Assembly: GCA_027382625.1 (NCBI GenBank) | Contig: JAJKFJ010021312.1 | Location: forward strand, 62,001 to 126,000 | Source of the DNA: Tetmemena sp. SeJ-2015 | Taxonomy: Eukaryota > Ciliophora > Spirotrichea > Sporadotrichida > Oxytrichidae | DNA: 64,000 nucleotides | Direction: 5' to 3' | Shown here: positions 1-11,632 of the stretch, piece by piece | Position numbering within the stretch: position 1 is the stretch's first letter | How the letters are laid out: each line of letters opens with the position of its first letter | Notes under the pieces: generated by a model | What the model saw: only the letters and a program-made list of their open reading frames with translations | Database searches by the model: none | What the model was told of the DNA's origin: nothing | Program-made: the position numbers and the translations under genes

Positions 1-540
1 TCAAAAGTTTAATATAGCAATAACTCACGCAGAGGTAGAGGATCACCTAGAGAAATGCGAAATGAAAGTTTATCACTGCTAAGTAGATATTTTTTGCAAA
101 TTCGAAGGCAAAAAGACGGATTTTCTGATGCACATTAACACTGATCTTTATATTTTAATGATAAAATATATTGATCATGTTCAAGAACTGCTTGCTTTTG
201 GAGAAAATAGGCAGCCTAAAAAAATTGCTGACTTCTCTAGCAACTTAAATATCCCTTTATGGAAATAAGCTAAATACTTAGATGCATTGCCCATTTTTAA
301 AGATATCGAAAGATTCAGAGAAAATGAATAAGCTCTTGGCTTTAATTCATTTGTTGAAGGCATTTTGTTGTATTATATAAAACTAAGTGTTTAAATTTTT
401 ATAAAGGCCCTCTATTATATGAGGAATAGAAGAAAGAATTAGTAACGAGCTTTTTACCTGAATCTTTTCTAAATGAGATTAGCTATGGAGACATTTTCTT
501 AGATTAATTTAAATTATTACCTCAATTTTCTCGAGAATTG
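1..540 (+). CDS. RING/TRAF zinc-finger family 1, copy A (3' part only)
   Basis: Truncated by the left edge; the RING half lies outside. The frame reads AITHAEVEDHLEKCEMKVYHC and on, the same TRAF-type Cys/His zinc finger found in copies B-E (H-x3-C, then C-x6-7-C and a later H). TAA/TAG are read as Gln. A 30 bp IES with pointer GATC interrupts the finger; removal gives NTDHVQELLAFGENR, matching the other copies. The frame runs on to TGA near 538-540 through a tail resembling those of copies B and C. The family resembles RING-TRAF ubiquitin-ligase-like proteins; a function in ubiquitylation is inferred from domains only. Confidence 0.6.
143..172 (+). other. IES, pointer GATC (copy A)
   Basis: GATC at 143-146 is repeated at 173-176. 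Deleting 30 bp joins NTD to HVQELL in frame, at the same codon where copies B, C, D and E carry an IES. Confidence 0.65.
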
Positions 541-1883
541 ATATCTTTGATTCTCTGTGTCCAGTTGGCTTTGCAGAAATAAGTGGCACTCTTGATAAAA
601 TGAATATTATTGAAGACGAAATCGTCAAAAATATTTGAAGAATCGTTTAATGAAATCGTAATTATAATAAATCATTAAAAATCATTCACTCTTTTTTACC
701 TATATATTATTTATAAAAGCTTCAAAGTTAAAGTTTCTGAGTTTCCTCCTACTTTGATTGATGCAATTTAATTTCTATCTTGCTTTTATATCAAATTTTA
801 TTATCACAACTAATAATTAAGATCTTTCAAAATGATATTTTAGTCATAATAACCCTATTCCTAGCTAACCAACTTGAAATCCTCAACTTTCTTTCCTGAT
901 GAACTTAGATATAAATTTGGATAGAATAATTGTTGCTTTTAAATAATGAGAACTGCGCTCTTAATACGTTTATCGATCAATATTGAATAATTTAGCATTA
1001 GGTTATTTATTTCCGATCAATATTTTACATTTTGCATTAAAAATCCTCCGAATCTATTATCATAATTACAAGACATGAGCCCAATTCAAATAAATATTAT
1101 TTTATGAAATTTAAATTGAAGGAATGAATTAGAAACTATTAAAAATTGTTATTAAAAATTGAATTGATCTTCTAAAATAAGCCCAATCTAATTTAACTTA
1201 GAGTATTACTAAATAACAAGCAGAAAATTATATTCTAGATGAGAGTCCACTTTGAAGAAAAATATGAAGTGCTTTCATTTTTCAATGAAGATATAGAGGA
1301 ATTGAAAATATATTCCAAGGATGATGAGCTAATGTCATTCTCATTTATAAGTATTCCTTCGCATCTACTTACTTTGTTGGTTTATAAGGAAAAAAGTAGT
1401 TCTAAGAAATGGTATGAGTGATGAAAGTATTCAATAAGTCTATGAACAAACCCTGTGAAGCTTCAAGCAAACCACATGATAAAATTTACTTAATTATAAA
1501 GCTATTTTATTAGGTATTTTACTAGAAATATACAATCCAAAATCACAATGCGAGGAAAGGCTAAGTAATCCAAGGTAATCTTTTTAAATATATTTCTAAT
1601 ATATTGTTATTATTTTACAATAAATTATTTTCAGATTTATTTAAAGAATTTAAACCTTGCGAAAAAAATTTAATTTGAATTTACATACAAAACCAAATTC
1701 CTATTTTTAATTTTTGACAATTAGAAAAATTCAAATTAGAACATTTCAAATTTTGGAAAATTTAATCTGTAAAAAAAACTTTTTGCCTTTTATTTTAAAT
1801 GGATTACAAAAAATATCATGAATGATGCTACTATTTATTTTATCTAAATATAATTGATAAAAGTAACTTAAAATAATTTTAAA
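541..1883. other. AT-rich spacer with one weak ORF
   Basis: Mostly AT-rich DNA without recognisable genes. An ORF at 1239-1421 (+) starts MRVHFEEKYEVLSFFNEDIE and is charged and amphipathic enough to be a real exon or terminal MDS, but I recognise no family and have no second copy to support it. Confidence 0.35.
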
Positions 1884-2390
1884 TTAAATTAGAAAGTTAA
1901 GATCTTGGACCCGTGACTTGGCTCCACAGTCACCTTTGAGTAAGGAGATCAGCCGGCCATTACTAAATGCCCCTACTAAGTTTCGTTTATCCCCCCCTGG
2001 AGGCGATCTAGTTTAGTAATCCGAGGTAAGTGGCGTATTGTGTGTCTATTAGGTGAGTGCTTGGATTGTGGTGAACCTCAAAGCAGTGAGTGAACTGCAC
2101 AACGTCCCAAGCCATAGCCTTTCAGCCCTAAATTAGTGACCTCCCAATGAAGGAGTTATTGGCCCCTAACAAAAGGGGCAATGGTTTCGGTAAAAATCCT
2201 CTTGAATTCAGCGAGTTAGGTGCAAAAGTATGCTACAGTAGTATTCACAGATGTAGCCTGAGAAGGTGCGCTTGTGAGGCCTGACTACTGATACATGCAC
2301 TACCCATGTTAACTAATGCTTATCGCCTAATCCCAAGGAGTCTTACTGTTCTAGTCAATTTGGTAAGCCTGTTGCGTTTTTTTCTTTTGC
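1884..2390 (+). repeat. GC-rich dispersed repeat, copy 1
   Basis: A block of about 500 bp with clearly higher GC than its surroundings. It opens with the module TTAAATTAGAAAGTTAA followed by a TTGGACCCGTGAC-like stretch, and shares this head and several internal words with blocks at 37983 (+) and 13386-13872 (-). It ends near a T-rich run (GCGTTTTTTTC). No long ORF. It could be a SINE-like or other non-coding mobile repeat; the class is not identified. Confidence 0.6.
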
Positions 2391-2823
2391 AATTAGTAAA
2401 AATTGTAAGAATTTGGGAGATTAAATATTTTTAATATAAACTGAAATGATTTCTTGATCTGATGAATGAATAAATTAAATAATTACATTAATTTTTTCTC
2501 TCAAACAAGTTATTTCTATGACTAGCAATTTAGCGCCCTGTCTCCTTTAAGGTAAGATAATATATTTTATGAATTCTATGTTTATCAATTATTTCTCAAG
2601 CAATAGACTTCTAACTCAAAAATATATCGTGTAATAATTTTCTAATTAACAGTATAAAACTATAATGTAATATATTTTCATAATTTTTTGATCATTTATA
2701 TGTGGTCACTTAGTTTAGTATTACAATGAAAAAGAGCATAATTATTTATTTATTAATTTATGTTTTTTGAAATATAAAACATTCTATTCCTAAGTTTTAT
2801 AGATTCATAAATGTAAAAATCGC

Positions 2824-2981
2824 ATTCCGCATATGCGGAATCCGCTCCTTTTTTATTTATAAAAAATATAATTATCCTCATTTCATAGTATTATAGAACT
2901 AGAAAAAGTTTTAAATTGTTGCATTCCGCATATGCGGAATCCGCACTTTTTATATAAATCAAAATTTCCGCATATGCGGAA
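2824..2981. repeat. Three copies of a 16-18 bp perfect palindrome
   Basis: TTCCGCATATGCGGAA occurs at 2825-2840, 2924-2939 and 2966-2981; the first two copies extend to ATTCCGCATATGCGGAAT. They lie upstream of the transposase gene in AT-rich DNA. They could be protein-binding sites or part of a transposon end. Confidence 0.75.
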
Positions 2982-3556
2982 TGATATTTAAATGTAGCAA
3001 ATAAATCAGGATTAAAATCTTTATTCATTCTTATAATACTATCTACTTATAAAAAGTAAAGTTTATTTAAAATATATATTTTTAAACAAAGAAATTAATT
3101 CCTAGTTTAGACTTTAAAGTCCTCCTTAAATTTTTGATTTAAATTTATCTTACTTTAATCAAATAAACATATTTTAAAGCTAGCGATAAAAGAATAGTCT
3201 AGTTCATTATTAATTTTTTCTTTAAACATATAGAAATAATTAAAGCTAAGCTATTAAGGAAAATATTTGACTGAGTCTTTATAAAGCTTAGCTTCCATTA
3301 AAGTAAAAATAATTTGTCTAAAATATATCAGTGGCAATTTTTAAAAAGAGTTTTAGAAATCAATTATCTTCCTTTAGATATACAAGCTTACTCTTTTAAA
3401 ATTTGTAATTATATTCTCAATCCTTTGCTATAAAAGTTCCTAGAAATTTTTACTTGTTTCCTTCTTTGTAATTTGCTTATTTAAGTTTCAGGTAATCAGT
3501 AGATATCTGCCAAGTCCTCAGTTTCTCTTTTTTCTGATATTAAAACTGCAAGCGAG

Positions 3557-4558
3557 ATGATCCTAATGCTAAGATATAAAACTTTGACTCCTTAAAAAGA
3601 GAGTTATTAATTTCTTAGCTACAGCTTGATAGGCAAGCTAACTGGAATTAACCCCTAAATTGTGAGAAGAAAATGTCTTGAAGCAATATAAAACTATCGT
3701 TCAATAAATTAAACGGCTCTTGAGAATTCAGTAAGGAATAAAATTAAAGACGAGCACAAGGAGTATCTAATTTCTCAAGAAACCCTTGAATAGCAATGTG
3801 GAATGAGTATAGCTGAGAGATGTGTGATGTTCCACAGAAAATTTCCTAATCTTTTCATCTCACCTTCATGCCTTAGATAAATTTATCAACGTAATAATAT
3901 CAAGAGAAAATCAATTGTCACTCTAAAGTATTCAACTCCTACTCAACAAGAAAAGATTAAGTTTCTTGAACAAGAAATGCTTTAGAAAATACAGATTGCT
4001 ATTGACAATAAATGAGAACTCCTGTATGTTGATGAAGTGATGTTCACAATAGCAACAAGACTCAGACTAGATTATAGCAACAGAAATACTAATATAAAAA
4101 TTAAAGATAAGCTCTAGTCTTAGTAGAGCTTAGCAGTAGTTTGTGGAATCTCGGCATCTAAAGGACTTGAAATGTTTTACATTCATGACAGATCAATTGA
4201 CACTGAGAAATTTTACGACTTCATCCTTGGGGTGCAAGAGATATTCAAAGATAGAAAATTAACTATCATGCTTGACAATCTAAGAGTCCATCACAGTAAG
4301 CGAATTAAAGAACTCTGCAGTGATTTCTCAATCGAACTTATATTTACGCCGCCCTACTCTCCTCAGTATAATCCAATTGAGAATTTCTTCTCTCTGTTGA
4401 AGAATTAATACAAAAGGATTAAGTTAAAGACATGTCTCAAGAATGAGAAGATAAATGCAAGGAAGCTCATACAACAGTCATTCACTTCGATAGATGAAAG
4501 AGTTGTTCGATAGTTATGTGTGAATAAGTTAATTAAGTTAGGAATAACTCTTAAGTGA
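3557..4558 (+). pseudogene. Tc1/mariner-IS630 type transposase with one in-frame TGA
   Basis: About 333 codons with Gln at TAA/TAG. The N-terminal part (near LIGKLTGINPQIV) suggests a helix-turn-helix DNA-binding region. The catalytic DDE triad is visible: Asp in YVDEV, Asp in IMLDNLRVHHS and Glu in PYSPQYNPIENFF. The block GISASKGLE before the second Asp matches the transposase fragment at 31.9 kb (GISEDSGLE), so both belong to one family, similar in kind to the TBE 42 kDa transposase. A TGA at 4013-4015 interrupts the frame between AIDNK and ELLYVDEV; it could be a mutation or a removed insert. Everything downstream is intact, so the decay is recent. Confidence 0.75.
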
Positions 4559-4564
4559 ATTAAT

Positions 4565-5424
4565 TCAAATATTAAATCTCATTTTGGAAAGATTTTAATT
4601 TAGGCCCTCCTAATTTTAATTCAGAGCGTTGTGAGCTGTTGCATCAATCATTAGAACATTGGATTAATGAAAGTTCTTCAAAGCTGAGCCAGGGCCATCA
4701 ACATTCTTGAATTTCTTCAGTGAGGTAACTGGAGGTGGGTTCTGCTTCTATCTTCTGGCCTTGAACACTTTAGCTGATTGTTTCATGAGCTAGAGGGCTC
4801 TGCCGTTTTTCTCTGTAAAATATGTTTAAGTAATTTAAGTATAATTTTACTTGAGATGAAAGGATGGCTTGTAAGTTGAGAAAGCCATTCATCTGAAATT
4901 AGAATGAAATCGCTCTTCGTAGCATCGCCGGAGGCTGCATTCCTCTTATCTTAAGTACTCTTAACAATGTGTGCGAGGTAGTCTGGCTGGAGGGTGTTGA
5001 CGACATTGAAGAAGTATTATCTATCGATTGGTTTCTACTTCTCATCCATATCTGGTAGGAACCTCAGCAGTTCTGCATCGTCTCGAATTCCCTTGAACAC
5101 TTGACGGACTGAGAGTTCATCATATTTAGGAACCTTGGTCATCTTGACCTCTGACATCTTTAAGAGACGTTTGTCACCCTTGAGTATCTGCCTGAAGTAG
5201 TCTCGGTTCACACCATCGATCGGTGGCATGTAGTAACTCACTAAAAATTAAAGTTAGAAAAACCAATATATTTGATTACGTATTTCGGTGAAGTATGTAT
5301 AGAGTTCATGCTTCGATCTAAAGCGACCAGAGAGTTCTTGAGGTACCACTCTCATTAAGCTCTCGTCAAAGTCGTCCTCATGAGATTGCTCGAACTCTGT
5401 CCATTTTCTTTTCGAAGATTCCAT
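4565..5424 (-). CDS. Spliced transposon-borne gene of unknown function
   Basis: Starts MESSKRKWTEFEQSHEDDFD at 5424. Two GT-AG introns restore the frame: 5241-5279 (39 nt) and 4813-4850 (38 nt). The second exon reads LSYYMPPIDGVNRDYFRQIL and on through SVRQVFKGIRDDAELLRFLP. The product is about 260 residues, Gln-rich at the end, and stops at TGA 4565-4567. I recognise no domain. Its position beside the transposase recalls the accessory ORF of TBE elements, but no sequence link was established. It shares a roughly 370 bp divergent promoter region with the helicase gene. Confidence 0.65.
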
Positions 5425-5571
5425 ATTGTTAGGACTGAAGTTTATTTACCTAATGAGATTATTATATTAACCCAGCAGAGTTCATATAGTAAATGGCTTT
5501 GATTTACTTAATTCCTAAATAGGGATGATAGACTTGCTTTTATTAGAATGAAAATTGAAAAATTTGAGCTT

Positions 5572-5723
5572 GTGATTTTTTATTAGGACTTTGTGATTTT
5601 TTTATCAAATTTTGTGATTATTTGTGATTATTTGTGATTTTTTGTGATTTTTTCTGATCTGAAAGGCCTTTTTATATTGATTTCTGATCTAAGAAAATTG
5701 TTTGTTTGGGTCTGTGATTATTT
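5572..5723. repeat. Degenerate tandem TTGTGATT repeats between divergent genes
   Basis: The motif TTTGTGATT(T/A)TT recurs about eight times in 150 bp, midway between two divergent start codons (5424 - and 5794 +). This is a natural place for a shared promoter or a transposase/accessory-protein binding array. Confidence 0.6.
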
Positions 5724-5793
5724 AATCACAGCCACTTAAATGATAGTTGTAGATTAATTGATAATAGTATTTAATAATAACTTATATTTAATA

Positions 5794-8469
5794 ATGAATG
5801 AACAAGGGAACGAAATCTTCGACAGCGATGACTCTCGATATGAAGATGAATCATGCAGCGAGGATGAAGACAAAACGGTAACTACTAAAACTAGCAAGCA
5901 AGTTGCATCCAAGCAATCAAAAAATCAATTGCTTGGGAAGCGAAGTAAGTATCTCATAAATTTATGAATTATTTTTAGAGACTAAAGAGTTCTATGGATT
6001 GGCGATGGATGATGAAGCAACATCTGTTCTCAAAAAAATCACAAAGGGTTTCAAGCTGACCATGAAGGAGATTCAACATCACACCTCTCTAAAAAAATTA
6101 CCTCTCTCTCAATACGAGTCTGATGAGATAAGGGAGTTCATCAGAGTCAAAAGGTAAAAGCTTAATAGAAAAGGTCATTCCTTCAGCTTGATGTAAGAGG
6201 ATGATGATGAGCTCATTAACTATCTCTCCAATTTCTATCATGAGTAATAAAAAGAGAATGGCTAAAAAGATAAACTAGAAAAGTCAACTCTCGACGCATC
6301 TTCTATTCAAAACCCTGAAATGTAACTCCAGTAGATTAAAGTCTCTAAATTTATCTTGGAAAACTACAATGACCTAGAGATGGAACTTAAACTTCAAGTT
6401 CAAAAATAAATCATTGAAAAATTCAATGAGAACCCTCAACTCATGCTTCACTGCCAAGAATACCAAATCAGCCTCGAGTAAGAAAAGTTGGACAAGCTTT
6501 TCAAGAATAGAGAGTTAGACTAATTAAGTTTCGAACTGAAAAAATTGAACTTTAATTAAGTACTCAACATTCACTTCCGAATGTCGAAGACATTGACAAC
6601 TCTACCACACGAAGGATAAACTTTATACTATACTCTCTATCCATTTCTGAACTCAACTTAAATTTCAGAAAAGATAGGTGATGCTCAACAAGAAATTTTT
6701 AAGTAAATGATACTCACTCTTAACAGATACTTGCAAGATAATGATGTTCTGTACAACCCACACTTCATTGGTCTTCTCGTAGAGTATTAACCTCTGATGC
6801 TTAGAGAAAATACTCAACTAGAATAACACTCTGCTTCTATAGAGCAATACATTAAAGAGCTTGGCTTTAATGCGATAGAGTCTGAGTTGATTTCGTAGAA
6901 CCCTAAAAATTTCTTCTGGCCTGGTTTCATAAAAAAACTTATGGATTGCTCTCAGAAATCTAAGCAGGTTCTTATTGAATTCATTTCAAAAGTATAAGTG
7001 CTTTCAGACCCTTATGTTATCTTCGATGAACTACTTGAACTGCTAAGATGCAGAGACATACTGTTTTCTCTCATAAACAAGAAGGATCATATAAAGCTTC
7101 CTCTCGAGCGATGTCTGCTTATCCTACAATCTATCAAGGACTTTTCAAAACAAGATATTGTTAATGTATTCGAATTGGATGAATAAAACTGGATGAGAGA
7201 AATCACCAAGCGTACTTCATAGAGTTCGTCAAAGAAGTTGGAAGAATGTTAGAATAGAGAAGAAAACAAAATGATATTTGAAGATGAAATCAAAGAATTT
7301 GAAAATAAAAGAGAAGTGGAATTGGAAGAATTAATGCAAATATCGGAAAAAGTTGAAAATGTTTGTGATGAATACAAACACAACTAATATCAAGCAACTA
7401 TTGCTGCTATAGTACTTAGTTGTTCAAGCAGTACTATTTAGTGTCATCTCCCAACAGCATCTGGTAAAACATGGATCATCAGCATGATAGCTGAGTACTG
7501 GAAGCAGAGAGGGAAGAAAGTCCTCATCTTGGTGCTCAACGATATATTGAAAACATAAGCGCAGCGATAACTTCTTCCCCTTGGAATCAATTTAAGCATT
7601 GAAACCATAGAACATTTTTATGGATCAAAGAACACTCATGAAATTGTAATAGTAGACGAGTATGACTAGATAATCACTACACACCCATTCAAAGTCATTT
7701 AAGCAAAAGTATTTGGAATATGGGACTTGACTCTAACTCAATGTTATCTATTCAGCGCAACTTGCGATCCTGGAATTTAGAGAATCATTCAAAAAACTCT
7801 TGGATAAACAAAAATTCTCAGTTTCCAAAGTGAAGTAGAATTTGTATCAGGGATTCAACAAGACCTTGGAGGAGACATCGAAATTTTCAAAAAACAATCA
7901 GAGAGAGTAGACAACACTATCAGGTATATAGAAAAGCACGCGAAGCATACTCCTCTCATTATCTTTTGCGAGAAGGACACACATGACAAGTATGAAAAAA
8001 TAATTCGGTAGATAGGTGTGACTAACTTCAAGAGGGGAATAACAATAGAAAACTTAGATGAAATTTAGTAATGGCACTCGGGTGTTTTTGATGCTCAGCC
8101 CGGAAGAAAGCTTTTGGTTACAATACGAGATTCAGACAAGATGCAAAAGTAATAATCTCATGTAACATAAACTCTGAGAGTCAGTATTAATAGATGAGAG
8201 GCAGAAGCTCCAGGACAAGAGGCATTCTCCAATCAGTGTACATGGCAGTGAGCAACTAGTCGAAGAGTTAGATCATCCAAGGAATGAAGAAACTCTCGAT
8301 GCAGTAACTATTCGATGTAGAGAAACTACTCGAAATAGTTTACAAGAAAAGGAACACTAAGATACTTATAGAGGCACTCCAGCAATCGGTTGTAAATAAT
8401 GATGAAATAAGATCACTCCAGCACTTGAAATAAGTGCTTGGCGAAAAAGATTTCAGAAAACTTTTCTGA
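5794..8469 (+). CDS. SF2 helicase-like protein, transposon-borne
   Basis: Starts MNEQGNEIFDSDDSRYEDES. Two introns (5945-5978, 34 nt; 8149-8180, 32 nt) keep the frame. The product is about 870 residues: an acidic N-terminus, a long helical Gln-rich middle and a C-terminal SF2 helicase core. Motif I is PTASGKT (about 7456), motif II is VDEYD, motif III is SAT, and the arginine finger motif VI is QMRGRSSRTRG just after the second intron. The frame is otherwise open for about 2.6 kb, so the gene looks functional. Helicases of this type unwind or translocate on nucleic acid; a role in transposition or DNA elimination is only a guess from location. Confidence 0.75.
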
Positions 8470-8955
8470 GTCATTCCCTTACCATCTTCGTTTAGTCATT
8501 AGAAGGGTACCAAATAATAATTAGTTCTCAAAGAAAATGTATTTCAATTTTATTTACCCAAAAAATTTACTAAATGTCTAATCAACGCCGGATTCGAGGT
8601 ATTTTTCTCATCGGCGAGGCCTTCAGATTCAGATCTACTCAGAGTTAAAGTTGGTGAGGGAGCCAAAAGTCAAGTATCACATTTGATCCTCTCTCGTTCC
8701 CCTAAATGATAGAGGGTGCCATAACGAATTAAACTGACTTCATGGGCTGACAGGTGCTTATTGGGCGTGGTTACACCTGATATGATCATGTTTTATCGAT
8801 GCCTTTCGAGGTTACTCTTTAATTCCTTAAATTATTTTGAAATGTTTAGAATGAGTTCAAGTAAATAAAAATTTACTTTTACTATTTGCATAATTCAAAA
8901 TTTGTTTGAATTTAAGTTGAAAGATGGGTTGAATTTAAAATTGAATTTAATTAGA
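8470..8955. other. Spacer with a GC-richer patch
   Basis: About 8590-8790 is richer in GC than its flanks and contains a possible CAGGTG/CACCTG hairpin. No ORF or match to the other repeats here was recognised; it may be the right end of the transposon-like block. Confidence 0.3.
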
Positions 8956-9595
8956 ATGGAAATTCACAAGTTGAAAGAGCTGCTGACTTGCTCCATCTGC
9001 TACGATTTGGCCTTTTCTCCTCTTGAATGCTACACCTGTTCCTGTTTAGTCTGCTCTATATTTTAAATTCCTGCTAAAAATGCGAGCTGAAGATGGTGAC
9101 CAATAACTGCCCTTAGTGCAGAGAACAGAGATCTCTTAGAACCAATAAATTAGCACAGAAAATAATAGAGAGTATGGATTGCGTCTGCCCCAACAAGTGC
9201 TCTAAAAAACTATCACTAAAATAGATATTATTGGAAACAGATGAGAATTTTAAAATTCATTAATTATTAAATAACGTACGGAGAGATAGAAGCGCACCTA
9301 GATAAATGTGAATAGAAAGTTTATCAGTGCTAGATCAATAAGACTTGCAAATTCTCAGGCAAAAATAAGGAATTCTTATTGCACATGAATGCAGATCATA
9401 TAGAAAATTTTATAATAAATAAATTGTGATCATAGCCAAGAGCTGCTTTCGTTTGGAGAAAACAAAAGGTAAAACGAGAGAGAAGAATTCTAAAATAGCT
9501 ATCTTCTCCCAACAAATAGTGCTAATGTTCCCGCCCTAGATTGCTATTTTTAAATAAGCATACTAAAATTAAGTAATAAGATATGGAAAGATTGA
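8956..9595 (+). CDS. RING/TRAF zinc-finger family 1, copy B
   Basis: Starts MEIHKLKELLTCSICYDLAF. RING cysteines: CSIC, C-Y-T-C-S-C-L-V-C, then after a 20 bp IES (pointer CTGCT) QKCE and CPQCREQRSL. The TRAF-type part reads VCPNKCSKKLSL, then after a second insert ITYGEIEAHLDKCEQKVYQC, and after a third IES (pointer GATCATA) ADHSQELLSFGENKR. The second insert (about 9229-9275) clearly exists but I could not find an in-frame pointer. Ends at TGA 9593-9595. All other family members share this order. Likely an E3-ligase-like adaptor; substrate unknown. Confidence 0.7.
9051..9070 (+). other. IES, pointer CTGCT (copy B, RING position)
   Basis: CTGCT at 9051-9055 and 9071-9075. Removing 20 bp gives CLVCQKCE, the RING consensus of the family. 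Confidence 0.8.
9394..9427 (+). other. IES, pointer GATCATA (copy B, TRAF position)
   Basis: GATCATA at 9394-9400 and 9428-9434. Removal joins NADH to SQELL in frame. Confidence 0.8.
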
Positions 9596-9599
9596 GAGA

Positions 9600-11150
9600 A
9601 AGTTAAATCACCGGCCAACTGATAAGAACCCGCCACTGATTTATAAATATTTTTTAATTGAATTGAAGGGCATAGCCACAATAACTCACGTGAAGGTATT
9701 TTATTATGCTTTATAAAAAAATTGCTCTAAATTTTAGAAGTAAGAAGAATGCCTGCTGAAAATAGAGATAGAGGACAGCACTCCAATATAAATACTTAAG
9801 CTCATGCTACAAGGAATAATTACCGCGCTTCTAACTAAGTAAATTTAAAGTAGTATTTTTAAATTGATAAAAATTACATAATCCTTACGATAATAGAAAC
9901 CCAACAGACATCACATCATTAAGTATGATGTATGTTGGATTTTGTGCGCGAAACCACATCTTCATCTTTTCTTTTTAAACAAAAAAGCTAGTTTAGGTTT
10001 TTCGTCCAACAAAATATAGTGTGTCTTCCGAAGAGACTGATTAATCTTCCTAATCACAGATTATTGAATTAAATCGCCTTTTGAGCGAGTCAATATCAGG
10101 GAGTTTGGTAAAAAGAAGTTGCTCTTGAGTGGGATTAAAAAGGTGTCCAAATTTTAACTTTTTTATTTAATGGTTTAATTAAATTATTAATTTTATTAGT
10201 AGAAGGAGAAATCCTTCGCTTAATGAATTTGAGCGACAATGGGAGGAATAGGGATATAAGTAAGATTTCATTTATTTTTGTGAATTTCATCCTTGTTATT
10301 TTAGATCTGATTCATTTCTTAAAAATATAATCTATATCCTAAATTCTATTTCAAAGTCACTTACAATTGTATACTACTAAATATTGGTCATTAAATACTT
10401 AGAAATATGAAGTCAAAAACAGTGTTTAAATAATCATTATGGCATTTGCTTTGTTAATTTATAATATTTATTTTTTCTTAATACCATTCTTATAAAATTA
10501 CGTTTATATAAGCCCAATTCCTACTATTTCAACTTGAAAGAGCATAACTCAATATATTTGAATTCAAATTTAAAAAGAATGAGAGAGTAGATGATAACAA
10601 CAAAAAAAATATTTGAAAAACTAACTTTAAATTGATTATTGGTCTTAATTTGCACAACTCTTTGTATCAATGTAGATTTTATTTTCTGAGAAATAATTCT
10701 TTCTCTTATTTGTTCTTTTCTGAAATCTTAATAAAATATTTAAGTTAAAAAAGTATACTAAAATCTTTTATAAGTAAGAAGATTATGAACTTATTGTCTT
10801 AAATAAGTAAGATTCTTATTCTTAATACCTTATATTTAAAATGTGAAAAAATATATTTATATTTATAATGGAAATTATTTTTGCTTATAACTCCATTATG
10901 AAATAATGTATTTGAAAAGAATTTTTTGAAGAAATTTGCATGCCCCAAATTATTCAAAGAGTAGAATATTATAAGAGCCGTGTGTGGGAGAATATTTGGC
11001 TTAATAGCTATTTTAATTCACTATACTAATAAGTTTTGATATATTTACTAAAATGTGTCACTTATTTAAAGCTCATAATTAAATGTATGAGCTTTGTACT
11101 CTTTAAATGTGACAAAATAAAATTTGCAAATAAAATAAACTTTACTCAAA
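9600..11150. other. AT-rich spacer, no gene seen
   Basis: Very AT-rich, with only chance ORFs created by the single stop codon. Confidence 0.5.
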
Positions 11151-11251
11151 ATAAAAAATGGATAGTTAGAAGCTGAAAAAGTTCATGACTTGTGTCATAT
11201 GCACCGAATTGGCATTTGATCCCTTCAACTGCAAGATTTGTCCATGCTTAG

Positions 11252-11279
11252 TCTGATTTTTAATAATTTAACTTATAAA
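11252..11279 (+). other. IES, pointer TCTG (copy C, RING position)
   Basis: TCTG at 11252-11255 and 11280-11283. Removal gives LVCSQCE. Confidence 0.75.
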
Positions 11280-11599
11280 TCTGCAGCCAATGTGAGCAGT
11301 AGATGTGGACCAATGATTGTCCTGTATGCTGAAGTGAGAGATCACTAATAAAGAACAAACTTGCGCAATAGTTAATCGAGAATATGGATTGTGAATGCCC
11401 CAATAAATGCAATCTGAAACTATCACTAGATTCTTTTTGTTAACTTTAAAAACGATTTCATTAATATATATTGCAATAACACATAAAGAGGTAGAAGGGC
11501 ATCTTGATAAGTGCGAAATGAGAACTTATCGCTGTTAAATAGGCTAAAATTGCCAGTTCTAAGGCTTAAAAAATGATTTCTTCTTGCACATGTAATAGG

Positions 11600-11632
11600 A
11601 TCTATAATATTTGAGAGGAATTTTAAATTTTA
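11600..11632 (+). other. IES, pointer ATC (copy C, TRAF position)
   Basis: ATC at 11600-11602 and 11633-11635. Removal gives HMQQDHAQELLDFGENK, aligned with copies A, B, D and E. Confidence 0.65.

Larger units (their letters stand above)
2820..8480. mobile_element. Transposon-like block: DDE transposase, unknown gene, SF2 helicase gene
   Basis: Three genes are packed together: transposase (3557-4558, +), a spliced gene of unknown function (4565-5424, -) that ends 6 bp from the transposase stop, and a helicase-like gene (5794-8469, +) divergent from the second. The tail-to-tail and head-to-head packing contrasts with the empty DNA around. Oxytricha TBE elements also carry a transposase with two other ORFs, but their third ORF is a zinc-finger/kinase protein rather than a helicase. 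I could not find terminal inverted repeats, so the limits are approximate. Confidence 0.6.

Noticed and set aside
9220..9275. Pointers for the second insert of RING family 1 (TAAA, TCATAA, AATA candidates)
   Set aside because: All candidate repeats are out of phase, so I left the boundary open rather than force it.
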